The notes under the pieces are model-generated. The model made no database searches. It was not told where the DNA came from and saw only the letters and a program-made list of their open reading frames with translations. Below, in pieces: positions 16,468 to 25,634 of a stretch of 64,000 nucleotides of DNA (position 1 is its first letter; each line of letters opens with the position of its first letter). Both the position numbers and the translations under genes were made by a program. The DNA is taken from contig NZ_QXXQ01000009.1 of NCBI RefSeq assembly GCF_003570715.1, positions 22,476-86,475 on the forward strand, given 5' to 3'. The stretch comes from Gemmobacter lutimaris (GTDB lineage Bacteria; Pseudomonadota; Alphaproteobacteria; Rhodobacterales; Rhodobacteraceae).

Positions 16468-17496
16468 TCAGCCCTCGGGATAAAGCGCATAGGCAAGGTC
16501 GATGGGCAAGAGCACAACCATGCGCCCGCCATCCTTCACCGTGCCCGCCGCATCACCCGCCGCATCGCCAGTGCCGAAGAAGATATCAGCCCGCTGCGCG
16601 CCCTTGATCGCACCGCCGGTATCCTGTGCCACCATCAGCCGGTGCAGCGGGTTGCGGCCCGCTTTTTCAATCCAGATCGGCGCGCCCAGGGGATTATGCG
16701 CGGGATCGACCGCCACAGACCGCATTCCGGTAATCGACCGGCCCATGGCGCCAATCGGTCCTTTCTCAGGCGGCAGATCCGGCAGGCGACGAAAGAAGAC
16801 GTAAGAGGGGTTGGTTTCCAGCAGGTTCATGCCGGTGCCGGGGTTGGACCGCACCCATGACCGGATCGCCTGCGCAGAAACCTGATCGGGCGTATGGGTG
16901 CCCCGGCGGATCAGTTCCTTTCCGACAGACCTGTAGGGATGGCCGTTCTTGCCTGCATATCCAACCCGCATTACCCGCCCATCGGGCAGCCGGATACGGC
17001 CAGATCCTTGAATTTGAAGGAAGAATACCTCGACCGGGTCTTCCAGCCAGGCCAGTTCCAACCCTCTGCCACGCAGGGCGCCGCCCTCAATCACGGCGCG
17101 GCTGTGGTATTGCATACCATCCCGCAACTCGGGCGGGCGCGCATAGATCGGCCAAGCATAGCGCGGGGAACGCGTCAGCGAACCGCGCAATTCCGGTTCA
17201 TAATAACCCGTGAACAAGGCGGGGGGCGTGCCGATGAGCAGGGGGCGGAAGAACAGTTCGAAAAATTTCCGGGCCGAAGCCGGGCTTTCCCCCGCCTGCG
17301 CTGCAAATTTGCAGATCGGTCCCCATTCAGGCTCTTTCAGCAGATCACAACTGTCCTGAAACACCTTCAGGGCGGCGCGCTGGTCATCCTCTTCCCAACC
17401 GTCAAGATCGTGGAACGACAGGATCTGCGCCTGCGCGCTCATCGCCGCACCAACGGCAAGCGCTGCCGCAAGCAGGATGGCGCGAGCGGCACCCAT
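16468..17496 (-). CDS. mltA: Membrane-bound lytic murein transglycosylase A
   Basis: This 342-residue enzyme cleaves peptidoglycan glycan strands to 1,6-anhydroMurNAc ends. A signal peptide with AQA cleavage occupies residues 1-24, with no lipobox Cys, so it is probably periplasmic rather than lipid-anchored. Conserved blocks are FTGYYEPELRGSLTRS, FFLQIQGSGRIRLPDGRVMRVGYAGKNG and the 3D-domain end QDTGGAIKGAQRADIFFGTG with its catalytic Asp. The ATG at 17496 overlaps the upstream stop as TGATG. Confidence 0.95.
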   Translation of the reverse strand: MGAARAILLAAALAVGAAMSAQAQILSFHDLDGWEEDDQRAALKVFQDSCDLLKEPEWGPICKFAAQAGESPASARKFFELFFRPLLIGTPPALFTGYYEPELRGSLTRSPRYAWPIYARPPELRDGMQYHSRAVIEGGALRGRGLELAWLEDPVEVFFLQIQGSGRIRLPDGRVMRVGYAGKNGHPYRSVGKELIRRGTHTPDQVSAQAIRSWVRSNPGTGMNLLETNPSYVFFRRLPDLPPEKGPIGAMGRSITGMRSVAVDPAHNPLGAPIWIEKAGRNPLHRLMVAQDTGGAIKGAQRADIFFGTGDAAGDAAGTVKDGGRMVVLLPIDLAYALYPEG

Positions 17497-18161
17497 CACT
17501 CCCCGGTCGCAACCAATTGCCAGTTTGGATCGGCCGCGCCCATACGGCGTGCAAAGGTCCAGACGTCGCGTTGGCGCTTTACCTCGGTCGGGCTGCCCTC
17601 GATCACCTCGCCAGCCTTGTTGCGCACCACCGAAGTCAGTTCGCCCACAAAGCGCACGGTCACCTCGCCCTCGCGCGTGGCCTGATCAAAGGTCGCATCG
17701 TGCAAAGCCAGTTCGCGCAGACCCACGAAACTCGCTTCTACCGTCAGGCCCTGTTCCTCGCGGGCGCGAACAGCCGAGGCGAAGCTTTCGTAGACCTCCG
17801 GCGACAGGAACGCCTTGACCTGCGAAAGATCGCCCCGCTCGAAGGCCATCAGGATCATCTCATAGGCGCCGCGCGCACCTTGCAGAAAGGTATTCACGGA
17901 AAACGACGGTTCTGCCTGCTTCATCGCAGAAAGGGCTGCAGCGGACGGGCTACCCTCGGCCACATGATCGGTAATGTCACGATCCGGGCCACCTTCGATG
18001 ACATCGAATTTGCGCTGCTGAACCGGGCCGGGCCGGGCATCCTCGGGCGGCAGGGGCGGTTTCTCGAAACCCTCGCGCGTCCCCAGAACGCTGCGCAGTT
18101 TGAGAATCAGGAAGACCGCGATCCCGGCAAGGACAAGAAGTTGGATCAGCGCGTTGTTCAT
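17496..18161 (-). CDS. Tim44/TimA-family membrane-associated adaptor
   Basis: The protein has 221 residues. One membrane helix (residues 5-21) is followed by a charged linker and a Tim44-like domain (about 85-220) with FLQGARGAYEMILMAFERGDLSQVKAFLSPEVYESF. Alphaproteobacterial TimA homologues are related to the mitochondrial import motor subunit and are thought to work at the inner membrane, though their client is unsettled. Position opposite fxsA and near secB is the usual alphaproteobacterial arrangement. Family call is secure; role is inferred. Confidence 0.88.
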   Translation of the reverse strand: MNNALIQLLVLAGIAVFLILKLRSVLGTREGFEKPPLPPEDARPGPVQQRKFDVIEGGPDRDITDHVAEGSPSAAALSAMKQAEPSFSVNTFLQGARGAYEMILMAFERGDLSQVKAFLSPEVYESFASAVRAREEQGLTVEASFVGLRELALHDATFDQATREGEVTVRFVGELTSVVRNKAGEVIEGSPTEVKRQRDVWTFARRMGAADPNWQLVATGE

Positions 18162-18282
18162 ATGGCCTCGGCAGGTCGGTTGATGGCTGGGGTTGGTAAC
18201 ATGGCCCCTCCGCCCTTATGTAGGGAAGGGGTGTGGACAAGTCTACCTTCACACCATGAAGTTCCTGACGGGAGATTGGAAG

Positions 18283-18756
18283 ATGCGGCTGTTTGGCCCG
18301 ATCCTTGTGCTGACGCTGATCGAAATCGCGCTGTTCATCACGGTGGGTGGCTGGCTGGGCCTTGGCTTGTCATTGCTGGTGATCCTTGGCACGGCGGTGC
18401 TGGGCTCTGCGCTGCTGCGGCTGCAAGGGCGCCGGATGGCACTGGATTTGCGACAGGCAATGAACGGGATCGGTGACCCGCTGTCGCCGATGGCACAGCA
18501 TGGTCTGGTGATGATCGCCGCGGTTCTTCTGATCCTGCCCGGCTTTCTGGGCGATACGCTGGGGTTACTGCTGCTGCTGCCGCCCATCCGGCATATGATC
18601 ATCTCAATGGTCGGTCGTCGGGTGCAGGTGCGGCGCCCTCCGATGCACGATACACACCGGCATGGCGTCGTGATCGACGCCGATTTCGTGGAACTGGACC
18701 CCGATACACCGCCCGGACCGCAGCCTGGACGCCGTTCCGGCTGGACGCAGGATTGA
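18283..18756 (+). CDS. fxsA: FxsA family cytoplasmic membrane protein
   Basis: The protein has 157 residues with three or four membrane segments, beginning MRLFGPILVLTLIEIALFI and including the family block DPLSPMAQHGLVMIAAVLLILPGFLGDTLGLLLLLPPIR. FxsA overproduction relieves phage T7 exclusion in E. coli, but its normal role is unknown. The ATG at 18283 is preferred over the in-frame ATG at 18256 because GGGAG stands 9 nt before it. The tail is cytoplasmic and Pro/Arg-rich. Confidence 0.87.
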   Translation: MRLFGPILVLTLIEIALFITVGGWLGLGLSLLVILGTAVLGSALLRLQGRRMALDLRQAMNGIGDPLSPMAQHGLVMIAAVLLILPGFLGDTLGLLLLLPPIRHMIISMVGRRVQVRRPPMHDTHRHGVVIDADFVELDPDTPPGPQPGRRSGWTQD

Positions 18757-18829
18757 GGCGCGTCTCCCCCGGTGTTAGGAAGGGCAGGATCAAGACGGCC
18801 GGGAGGGCCGTTCCAACAGGAGATTTGCA

Positions 18830-19348
18830 ATGACCGAAGCCAATGGCGAAACCCAGGGCCAGGGCGAAGCGCAGAATGCCGGTTCGCAGGTGCGGATGAG
18901 CGTGCTTGCCCAGTTCATTCGTGACATGTCTTTCGAAAATGTCGTGGCGCAAAAAGGACTTCAGGGTGGCGATGTGCAGCCCGACGTGCAGGTGGCGGTC
19001 AGCCTTGATGCGCGCAAACGCCCGGCGGATCACCAGTATGAGGTGACGCACAAGTTCCGGGTAACTTCGAAAAACAAGGCCAATGGTGATACCTTGTTCC
19101 TGCTGGAGCTGGATTACGGCGGGATCTTCCATGTGGAGGGTGTGCCGGACGAGCAGCTTCATCCTTTCCTGCTGATCGAATGCCCGCGCCTGCTGTTCCC
19201 TTTCGTGCGCCGCATCATCTCGGACATCACGCGCGACGGTGGCTTCCCGCCGCTGAACATCGACGCCGTGGATTATCTGGCGCTCTATCGTCAGGAACTG
19301 GCGCGCCGTGCGCAAGCGCAAACCGCCGAAGCGACGCCGGTTCAGTAA
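18830..19348 (+). CDS. secB: Protein-export chaperone SecB
   Basis: This 172-residue tetrameric chaperone keeps precursors unfolded and passes them to SecA. Family blocks are MSVLAQFIRDMSFENV, DVQVAVSLDARKR, LFLLELDYGGIF and LLIECPRLLFPFVRRIISDITRDGGFPPLNIDAVDYLALY. GGAGA precedes the ATG at 18830. The N-terminal 20 residues are a Gln/Gly-rich tail. A small hairpin (ACGGCC/GGCCGT, 18795-18811) sits in its leader. Its stop directly abuts the stop of convergent dnaQ. Confidence 0.97.
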   Translation: MTEANGETQGQGEAQNAGSQVRMSVLAQFIRDMSFENVVAQKGLQGGDVQPDVQVAVSLDARKRPADHQYEVTHKFRVTSKNKANGDTLFLLELDYGGIFHVEGVPDEQLHPFLLIECPRLLFPFVRRIISDITRDGGFPPLNIDAVDYLALYRQELARRAQAQTAEATPVQ

Positions 19349-20047
19349 TCAGCCGCGCTTGAGCCAGATCGCGCCGTCGCCCAGCTTGGCCACAAAGGCT
19401 TCGTGGGCGGCGGCTTCCCCAGCGGTGATCCGTGGGGCAAGGGGAGCGGGGCGCGGACGCGGACGCCAGGTGCTATCCTGCTGAACCGCATCCTTGCGCG
19501 GCGCCGTGCTGACGGGTGCAAGCACAAGATCAGGTTGCCGACCCCCGATCAGTTCCAGATAGACCTCTGCCAGAATTTCACTGTCCAGCAATGCGCCATG
19601 TTTTTCGCGCATTGAATTGTCGATGCCAAAGCGACGGCACAGCGCATCCAGCGACGCCGGAGAACCGGGAAATTTCGACCGCGCAATCATCAGCGTGTCG
19701 ATGGCCTGATTATTCGGAAGTTGCGGAAACCCATGGACGCGCAACTCCCAGTTCAGGAACTTCATGTCGAAGGCAGCGTTGTGAATGACCAGTTTCGCCT
19801 CGCCCACGAAATCGAGGAAATTCTGAGCTTCCTGCCGGAACAGAGGCTTGTCGCGCAGGAAATCATCGCCCAGTCCATGAACCTCGAACGCCTCTTTCGG
19901 CATCGGGCGTTCCGGGTTCAGATAGACGTGAAAGGTGCGGCCTGTGGGAAGGTGGTTGAACAGTTCCACGGCGCCGATCTCGACGATGCGATGTCCCTCT
20001 GACGGTTCAAACCCCGTGGTTTCGGTATCCAGAACGATTTCACGCAT
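19349..20047 (-). CDS. dnaQ: DNA polymerase III epsilon subunit (3'-5' proofreading exonuclease)
   Basis: The protein has 232 residues. DEDDh exonuclease motifs are visible: VLDTETTGF (Exo I), [13 protein letters not shown] (Exo II) and [20 protein letters not shown] (Exo III). The Pro/Arg-rich linker and C-terminal tail bind the polymerase alpha subunit. The ATG at 20047 overlaps the end of coaE by 8 bases with GGGGGA upstream; a GTG one codon earlier is possible. It is last in the maf-aroE-coaE-dnaQ operon reading away from oriC. Confidence 0.96.
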   Translation of the reverse strand: MREIVLDTETTGFEPSEGHRIVEIGAVELFNHLPTGRTFHVYLNPERPMPKEAFEVHGLGDDFLRDKPLFRQEAQNFLDFVGEAKLVIHNAAFDMKFLNWELRVHGFPQLPNNQAIDTLMIARSKFPGSPASLDALCRRFGIDNSMREKHGALLDSEILAEVYLELIGGRQPDLVLAPVSTAPRKDAVQQDSTWRPRPRPAPLAPRITAGEAAAHEAFVAKLGDGAIWLKRG

Positions 20048-20633
20048 CACGCGTCCCCCGGATATAGGCGATCAGCGCAGTCACCCCGGATTCGACCGAG
20101 GGCAGGCTGAGTGTTTCGATGATATGCGTCGCACGGGCGCGTTTGTCCCGGTCGGGCATCTGGCGTGACAGGATGAGGGCAAACTGTGCCTCGGTCATGC
20201 CGGGCCGGGCGAGCACACGGGCACGCTGCAATGCAGCCGGAGCGGTAACAAGAAGCGTGGCATCCATGTCCGTCTCGGTGCCCTTTTCGAACAGCAGGGG
20301 AATATCGAAAACGGCAATATCAGTGACTGTTTTGGCCGCAAATGCCTCGCGGTCTGCCGCGACCAAAGGGTGCACGATGTGTTCAAGCTTTGGCAGCAGT
20401 TTCGCATCGCGCGCCAGCGCCTGTTTCAACCTGTCACGCGAAACTGCGCCGCCGATTACCGCATCGGGCAACAGCGCGCCAATCGGCGCAACGGCGGCAC
20501 CACCTGCACTGTAAAGCCGATGCACAGCCGCATCTGCATCCCAGACCGGCAGACCTGCGGCACGGAAAAATCCGGCTGTCGTGGATTTTCCCATGCCGAT
20601 GGATCCGGTGAGACCTAGTCGAAACAGGGTCAT
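20040..20633 (-). CDS. coaE: Dephospho-CoA kinase
   Basis: The protein has 197 residues. The last step of coenzyme A synthesis is phosphorylation of the 3'-OH of dephospho-CoA. P-loop [12 protein letters not shown] is at residues 8-19, followed by the substrate block [13 protein letters not shown] and FDIPLLFE. Start and stop codons overlap both neighbours (ATGA with aroE; 8 bases with dnaQ). Length and motif order are normal. Confidence 0.96.
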   Translation of the reverse strand: MTLFRLGLTGSIGMGKSTTAGFFRAAGLPVWDADAAVHRLYSAGGAAVAPIGALLPDAVIGGAVSRDRLKQALARDAKLLPKLEHIVHPLVAADREAFAAKTVTDIAVFDIPLLFEKGTETDMDATLLVTAPAALQRARVLARPGMTEAQFALILSRQMPDRDKRARATHIIETLSLPSVESGVTALIAYIRGTRDA

Positions 20634-21469
20634 GCCGAAAGCACCGCCTGACGGGTCGCCTCGTCAACCTCGGGGCGGTGACCGAACCAGCGTTCGAAGC
20701 CGGGGGCCGCCTGATGCAGCAACATCCCCAGACCATCGACAATGGTAGCGCCCGCCGCCTCGGCCTCTATCAGGAATTGCGTTCTGAGCGGCGTGTAGAC
20801 CAGATCCGTGGCAAGGGCACCGGGCTCCATCGCATCAAGGGGCACGCGGAACTCCGGCTTGCCGGTCATGCCGAGCGAGGTTGTATTAACCACGGTTGTG
20901 GCACCTTCCAGCATATTTCCGGCCTGAATCCAGTCATGCACCGTGACCTTGGCGCCAAAGTCGCTGCGAAAGACCTCGGCCCGGGGACGGGTGCGATTTG
21001 CAAGCCGGATTTCGGGAACGCCAACCTCGATCAGGGCCGCGACGACGGCACGCGCGGCACCGCCCGCACCAAAAACCACGGCCGGACCAGCAGCCGGATT
21101 CCACTGGGGTGCGTTTTGCCGGAGATTGGCAATGAAGCCCGCACCATCGGTATTGTCCGCATGGATACGCCCATCCTTGCGGAAGATCAGCGTATTTGCG
21201 GCTCCGATCAGGGCAGCGCGATCCGTCACGATATCGGCAAGGCCCAGAATGGTCTCTTTATGCGGAATCGTGACGTTCAGCCCGACAAATCCAAGACGCG
21301 GCAGCAGGCGCAGGGCCTCGGCCAGATCCGCTTGTGCGATGTCCATCGGAATGTAGTGACCCTTGATCCCGTAGCGCCGCAGCCAGTAGCCATGCAGCGC
21401 GGGCGAGCGGCTGTGCGCGATGGGCGAACCGATCACGCCGGCCAGCGGAAGGCGCGGATGGTCTGTCAT
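20630..21469 (-). CDS. aroE: Shikimate dehydrogenase
   Basis: This 279-residue NADPH-dependent enzyme reduces 3-dehydroshikimate in aromatic amino-acid synthesis. Substrate motif [18 protein letters not shown] is at the N-terminus, NVTIPHKE carries the catalytic Lys, NTDGAGF the Asp, and [10 protein letters not shown] is the NADP loop followed by NRTRPRAE. It is coupled to maf and coaE by ATGA overlaps. Confidence 0.96.
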   Translation of the reverse strand: MTDHPRLPLAGVIGSPIAHSRSPALHGYWLRRYGIKGHYIPMDIAQADLAEALRLLPRLGFVGLNVTIPHKETILGLADIVTDRAALIGAANTLIFRKDGRIHADNTDGAGFIANLRQNAPQWNPAAGPAVVFGAGGAARAVVAALIEVGVPEIRLANRTRPRAEVFRSDFGAKVTVHDWIQAGNMLEGATTVVNTTSLGMTGKPEFRVPLDAMEPGALATDLVYTPLRTQFLIEAEAAGATIVDGLGMLLHQAAPGFERWFGHRPEVDEATRQAVLSA

Positions 21470-22065
21470 GTCTCGATGAACCCCCGAAGTTCCAGATAGG
21501 CCAGCAGCGGCAGAAGCGGTAGCCCCAAGACTGTAAAGTAATCGCCCCGGATGTCGGTGAAAAGCCGCACGCCTTCTTCTTCCAGCTTATAGCCGCCGGC
21601 AGAGTGGCGCAGACTATCCCAATTGCGGGAAATGTAGCCGTCAAGCCAAGCGTCCGAGAAGGAGCGCATTGTCAGCTCGACGCGACCGATATGGCGCCAG
21701 ATCGGCGCACCCTTGTCGTAAAGCACGATGGCGGAAAGCAGACGGTGGGTCTGGCCGCGCATGGCAAGAAGTTGCGCGCGCGCGACTGCCGGTGTTTCTG
21801 GCTTGCCCCAGGCACGGCGGTCGAATTCCAGCACCTGATCGCAACCGAGCACCAGTGCCTCGGGGTGACGTTCAGCGATCTTTCGCGCCTTCATCTCTGC
21901 CAAAGCATCAGCGATGTCCTGCGGATGGGCACCTTCCGCCTCCAGCGCGGCGCGGATGGCTTCTTCATCAATCCGGGCAGGCAGGGCAGATGTTTCAATA
22001 CCTGCGTTGCGCAAGAGCGCAAGACGGGTCTCGGAAGCAGAAGCAAGAAGAATGGGGCGCGACAT
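21466..22065 (-). CDS. maf: Maf family nucleotide pyrophosphatase
   Basis: The 199-residue Maf/YceF-type protein hydrolyses non-canonical or methylated nucleoside triphosphates to monophosphates. It begins with [19 protein letters not shown]; the catalytic GCDQVLEFD and [15 protein letters not shown] blocks are present. It is the first gene left of the proposed origin; a perfect DnaA box begins 14 bases upstream of its start. Confidence 0.93.
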   Translation of the reverse strand: MSRPILLASASETRLALLRNAGIETSALPARIDEEAIRAALEAEGAHPQDIADALAEMKARKIAERHPEALVLGCDQVLEFDRRAWGKPETPAVARAQLLAMRGQTHRLLSAIVLYDKGAPIWRHIGRVELTMRSFSDAWLDGYISRNWDSLRHSAGGYKLEEEGVRLFTDIRGDYFTVLGLPLLPLLAYLELRGFIET

Positions 22066-22078
22066 CTGGGGGCGTGTC

Positions 22079-22087
22079 TGTGGAAAA
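22079..22087 (-). other. DnaA box (perfect)
   Basis: TTTTCCACA on the minus strand matches TTWTNCACA at all nine positions. Confidence 0.75.
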
Positions 22088-22262
22088 TCTCGGTTTGTTC
22101 TCTAGGCCCAAACTGGGGGCATCGTCAGCCTTGGCAAGGATTGGCGGCTGCAACGCCGGTTTGTCAAGCAAACTGCACGTTTTGTCCACCTGTGGGAAGT
22201 GGCTTCGGTCATCGCTGGAAAGTTTTGCAACCCACAGGATCAGGACAGAGTCAGCTTCTGAC

Positions 22263-22271
22263 TGTGAATAT
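22263..22271 (-). other. DnaA box-like site
   Basis: ATATTCACA on the minus strand matches the consensus at 8 of 9 positions and sits at the edge of the first A/T-rich tract. Confidence 0.55.
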
Positions 22272-22336
22272 ATAGTACATTGTTATTAAACAAAAAATAA
22301 TGATCTTGGCAGAAGAATTCCCTGTGAACAGGCAAG

Positions 22337-22345
22337 TTATCCACG
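22337..22345 (+). other. DnaA box-like site
   Basis: TTATCCACG matches TTATCCACA at 8 of 9 positions. Confidence 0.7.
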
Positions 22346-22355
22346 GCCGGAAAAA

Positions 22356-22364
22356 TGTGGACAA
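22356..22364 (-). other. DnaA box-like site
   Basis: TTGTCCACA on the minus strand, 8 of 9, faces the site at 22337 with a 10-base gap. Confidence 0.65.
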
Positions 22365-22390
22365 GACTGGGGGGCATGTAGCCAATCCTG

Positions 22391-22399
22391 TTATCCACG
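22391..22399 (+). other. DnaA box-like site
   Basis: TTATCCACG, identical to the site at 22337. It lies next to the second A/T-rich tract, the likely unwinding element. Weaker 7-of-9 sites are also present at 22182-22190 and 22323-22331. Confidence 0.7.
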
Positions 22400-22467
22400 C
22401 TACCAATCACATCATTCCTTTTTCTCTTTCTTTTATTAATAAGAGGTAACAACAGAAGGAGAGAGGC

Positions 22468-22917
22468 ATGGGTGACTTTCTGGCTGGGGCCTATCCTTGG
22501 GTAAAATTTCTTCATGTCATCTCGGTCATCAGCTGGATGGCAGGATTGTTCTACCTGCCGCGACTGTATGTCTATCATGTCGAGAAGGTGCAGGCCGGGG
22601 ATGACACGGATGCGTTGTTTCAGGTCATGGAACGGCGGTTGCTGAAAGCCATCATGAACCCTGCAATGATTGCGACCTGGATCTTTGGTCTGGCCCTGGT
22701 TTTCACACCAGGGATCATTGACTGGTCTATGGTCTGGCCCTGGAGCAAAGCGGCAAGTGTGCTAGGGATGACATGGTTTCACATGTGGCTGGCCGCGCGC
22801 CGGAAGGATTTTGCCGCCAGCACGAATGTTCGCACTGGCAGAACCTATCGGATGATGAATGAGGTTCCGACGCTATTGATGATCATCATTGTTGCCTCGG
22901 TGATCGTGAAGTTCTGA
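22468..22917 (+). CDS. hemJ: HemJ-type protoporphyrinogen IX oxidase
   Basis: This 149-residue integral membrane protein has four hydrophobic segments. It begins with a helix carrying WVKFLHVISVISWMAGLFYLPR and ends NEVPTLLMIIIVASVIVKF, the conserved HemJ ends with the likely haem-ligand His in the first helix. HemJ oxidises protoporphyrinogen IX to protoporphyrin IX in bacteria without HemG or HemY. AAGGAGAG precedes the ATG. It is the first gene right of the origin, upstream of rho. Confidence 0.92.
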   Translation: MGDFLAGAYPWVKFLHVISVISWMAGLFYLPRLYVYHVEKVQAGDDTDALFQVMERRLLKAIMNPAMIATWIFGLALVFTPGIIDWSMVWPWSKAASVLGMTWFHMWLAARRKDFAASTNVRTGRTYRMMNEVPTLLMIIIVASVIVKF

Positions 22918-23007
22918 TTTTGTTGACTCTGGCGGGTCGCCCGCTTATGTGAGCGACTGAGCAGGGCCGTCCGGCCTGATGCCTTTCCCGATGACAGAAC
23001 GATCCGG

Positions 23008-23024
23008 GCCCCCGAGGGGGCTTT
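23008..23024 (+). promoter_or_regulatory. GC-rich hairpin in the rho leader
   Basis: GCCCC (23008-23012) pairs with GGGGC (23017-23021) around a 4-nt loop and is followed by TTT, ending 20 bases before the rho ATG. The right arm overlaps a GAGGGGG ribosome-site-like run. It may attenuate rho; rho is known to be autoregulated in E. coli. Confidence 0.4.
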
Positions 23025-23043
23025 CGTGGATGGACGATTTCCC

Positions 23044-24315
23044 ATGACCCTTGAACGGCTGAACCTTTCCGATCTGAAAGCCAAAACCCCGGCAGAGCTG
23101 CTGGCGATGGCGGAAGAATGGGAGATTGAGAACGCGCCTTCCATGCGGAAGGGCGAGATGATGTTCTCGATCCTGAAGGAACATGCCGAGGAAGGCTGGG
23201 AGATCGGTGGCGACGGCGTTCTGGAGGTGTTGCAGGACGGTTTCGGCTTCCTGCGCAGCCCTGAGGCCAACTATCTGCCCGGCCCAGACGACATTTATGT
23301 CAGCCCCGAGATGATCCGCGTGTTCAGTCTACGCACGGGGGATACGATCTCCGGTGTTATTCAGGGGCCGCGAGACAATGAGCGCTATTTCAGCCTGGTG
23401 AAGGCCGAGCGGATCAATTTCGACGACCCGGAGAAGGCCAAGCACAAGGTCCATTTCGACAATCTGACGCCGCTATATCCTGATGAGCGCTTGAAGATGG
23501 AGATCGAGGACCCGACGATCAAGGATCGTTCTGCCCGCATCATTGATCTGGTCGCACCGATCGGCAAGGGTCAGCGTGCGTTGATCGTGGCGCCGCCGCG
23601 CACCGGCAAGACTGTGCTGTTGCAGAACATCGCCCATTCCATCGAGATGAACCACCCGGAATGCTATCTGATCGTTCTGCTGATCGACGAGCGGCCGGAA
23701 GAGGTGACCGACATGCAGCGGTCGGTGAAGGGCGAGGTGGTCTCTTCGACTTTCGACGAACCGGCGACGCGGCACGTTGCGGTTGCGGAAATGGTGATCG
23801 AAAAAGCCAAGCGACTGGTTGAACACAAACGGGATGTGGTGATCCTGCTTGATTCAATCACGCGTCTGGGCCGGGCCTTCAATACGGTTGTACCGTCGAG
23901 CGGCAAGGTGCTGACAGGCGGTGTGGATGCCAATGCGCTGCAACGACCGAAGCGGTTCTTCGGTGCTGCGCGGAACATCGAGGAAGGTGGCTCGCTGACC
24001 ATCATTGCGACGGCGTTGATCGACACCGGCAGCCGGATGGATGAGGTGATCTTTGAAGAATTCAAGGGCACTGGCAACAGCGAGATCGTTTTGGATCGCA
24101 AGGTTGCGGACAAGCGGGTCTTCCCGGCCATGGATATTCTCAAATCCGGCACCCGGAAAGAAGACCTGCTGGTCGAGAAGGCGGATCTGCAAAAAACCTA
24201 TGTGCTGCGTCGTATCCTGAACCCGATGGGCACCACGGATGCCATCGAGTTCCTGATCGGCAAACTGAAGCAGACCAAGAGCAATTCGGAATTCTTCGAT
24301 TCTATGAACACCTGA
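23044..24315 (+). CDS. rho: Transcription termination factor Rho
   Basis: The hexameric RNA-dependent ATPase has 423 residues. The N-terminal domain starts [15 protein letters not shown]; the cold-shock-like RNA-binding domain has [24 protein letters not shown]-loop APPRTGKT is at 183-190; Walker B lies in [16 protein letters not shown]. The ATG at 23044 was chosen because family proteins begin M[11 protein letters not shown]. A GTG at 23026, six codons earlier, has the better ribosome site and remains possible. Confidence 0.95.
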   Translation: MTLERLNLSDLKAKTPAELLAMAEEWEIENAPSMRKGEMMFSILKEHAEEGWEIGGDGVLEVLQDGFGFLRSPEANYLPGPDDIYVSPEMIRVFSLRTGDTISGVIQGPRDNERYFSLVKAERINFDDPEKAKHKVHFDNLTPLYPDERLKMEIEDPTIKDRSARIIDLVAPIGKGQRALIVAPPRTGKTVLLQNIAHSIEMNHPECYLIVLLIDERPEEVTDMQRSVKGEVVSSTFDEPATRHVAVAEMVIEKAKRLVEHKRDVVILLDSITRLGRAFNTVVPSSGKVLTGGVDANALQRPKRFFGAARNIEEGGSLTIIATALIDTGSRMDEVIFEEFKGTGNSEIVLDRKVADKRVFPAMDILKSGTRKEDLLVEKADLQKTYVLRRILNPMGTTDAIEFLIGKLKQTKSNSEFFDSMNT

Positions 24316-24339
24316 TCAGATTTCGGTGCAGGGTTCGGT

Positions 24340-25632
24340 ATGGACACGATCTTTGCTTTGGCCTCTGCCCGCGGGCGCGCGGGCGTAGCTGTCATTCGGG
24401 TATCGGGTCCGGCAGCATTTGAGGCTGCGCGGATTCTGACCCGCGTTGCGTTGCCAATTGAACGACAGGTAGCGCTGCGCAAGATCATGTTGGGCAGCGA
24501 AGTGCTGGATGAAGGTCTGCTGCTACTGTTTGGTGCCGAGCGCAGCTTTACCGGCGAACCCGTCGCGGAATTTCAGATCCATGGATCTATTGCGGTAACG
24601 GCCGCCGTCTTGCGCGCTCTTTCAGGAATCGAAGGTCTGCGGCCTGCCGGGCCCGGAGAATTCACCCGCCGCGCGCTCCAGAATGGTCGTCTTGACCTCG
24701 CGCAGGTCGAAGCTTTGGCTGATCTGATTGATGCGGAAACAGAAGCGCAGCGGAGGCAGGCTGTCCGAGTTCTTTCTGGGCATATTGGTCAGCGTGTCGA
24801 AGCGTGGAGGGGTCGACTGCTTCGGGCTGCTGCGCTTATCGAGGCGACGATCGATTTTGTTGACGAGGATGTCCCTGTTGACGTGGAGCCCGAGGTGCGT
24901 GGGCTGATCGAAGTACTTCTTTCTGAGATGAAGAAGGAAATTTCAGCCTCGGTAGGTGCGGAACGGGTCAGGCAGGGGTTCGAGGTTGCGATTGTCGGTG
25001 CACCGAACGCCGGAAAATCGACTTTGCTGAATGCCCTGGCGGGGCGGGACGCAGCAATTACCTCTGAGGTCGCAGGAACGACACGGGATGTGATCGAAGT
25101 CCGCATGGACATTCGCGGGCTTCCTGTGACGTTGCTGGATACTGCGGGTTTACGCGATACAGAAGACGTGGTTGAAGGCATCGGGATTGCGCGTGCGAAG
25201 GATCGGGCTGCACAGGCCGATCTTCGCGTTTTTTTGCTGGAAACGCCTGAAGAGATTCTGCCGCTTATGAAGCGGGAAGGTGACATTGTCATTCTTGGTA
25301 AGGCAGATCTGCATGGCGATACAGACGCTCTGTCTGTGTCAGGTAAAACCGGGCAAGGGTTGGACAAACTGGTCGAGTTGATTGGCTCCAATCTAAGCGG
25401 TCGTTACGATGGCGAATCGCTTCTGATACGGGAGCGGCAGAGGCTTTCTCTGATGAATGCGGTCGATTCTTTGACGGTCGCACTCGGCTGGCTGAGCGGG
25501 TATGATAGCCGCGTTGAGCTGGTCGCCGAATCTCTTCGCGCGGCAAGCAGGTCTTTGGATATGCTGATCGGCAGGATCGGCGTTGAAGATGTTCTCGGGG
25601 AGATATTCTCGAGTTTCTGCATCGGGAAGTAG
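24340..25632 (+). CDS. mnmE: tRNA modification GTPase MnmE
   Basis: This 430-residue GTPase works with MnmG to add carboxymethylaminomethyl groups to U34 of tRNAs. The N-terminal tetrahydrofolate-binding domain starts [23 protein letters not shown]; the G domain has GAPNAGKST at about 221-229 and [17 protein letters not shown]; the protein ends in the diagnostic CIGK with the essential Cys. It is 25 bases after rho and 2 bases before mnmG, consistent with co-transcription. Codon use is more A/T-rich than in flanking regions. Confidence 0.96.
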   Translation: MDTIFALASARGRAGVAVIRVSGPAAFEAARILTRVALPIERQVALRKIMLGSEVLDEGLLLLFGAERSFTGEPVAEFQIHGSIAVTAAVLRALSGIEGLRPAGPGEFTRRALQNGRLDLAQVEALADLIDAETEAQRRQAVRVLSGHIGQRVEAWRGRLLRAAALIEATIDFVDEDVPVDVEPEVRGLIEVLLSEMKKEISASVGAERVRQGFEVAIVGAPNAGKSTLLNALAGRDAAITSEVAGTTRDVIEVRMDIRGLPVTLLDTAGLRDTEDVVEGIGIARAKDRAAQADLRVFLLETPEEILPLMKREGDIVILGKADLHGDTDALSVSGKTGQGLDKLVELIGSNLSGRYDGESLLIRERQRLSLMNAVDSLTVALGWLSGYDSRVELVAESLRAASRSLDMLIGRIGVEDVLGEIFSSFCIGK

Positions 25633-25634
25633 GA

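Larger units (their letters stand above)
22066..22467. other. oriC: Candidate chromosomal replication origin (oriC)
   Basis: This 402-base gap between divergent maf and hemJ contains no gene. It holds at least six DnaA-box-like 9-mers matching TTWTNCACA at 8 or 9 of 9 positions, two tracts of high A/T (22262-22310 and 22417-22446), and one GANTC site (22248). All genes to the left for 2.7 kb are minus and all to the right up to parB are plus, as expected on leading strands. Placement next to maf-aroE-coaE-dnaQ on one side and rho-mnmE-mnmG-parAB on the other is typical of alphaproteobacterial origins. Confidence 0.85.

Noticed and set aside
18232-18240. Isolated DnaA-box-like TTGTCCACA upstream of fxsA
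   Set aside because: It is a single 8-of-9 match without A/T-rich DNA or further boxes, and it lies 4 kb from the proposed origin.
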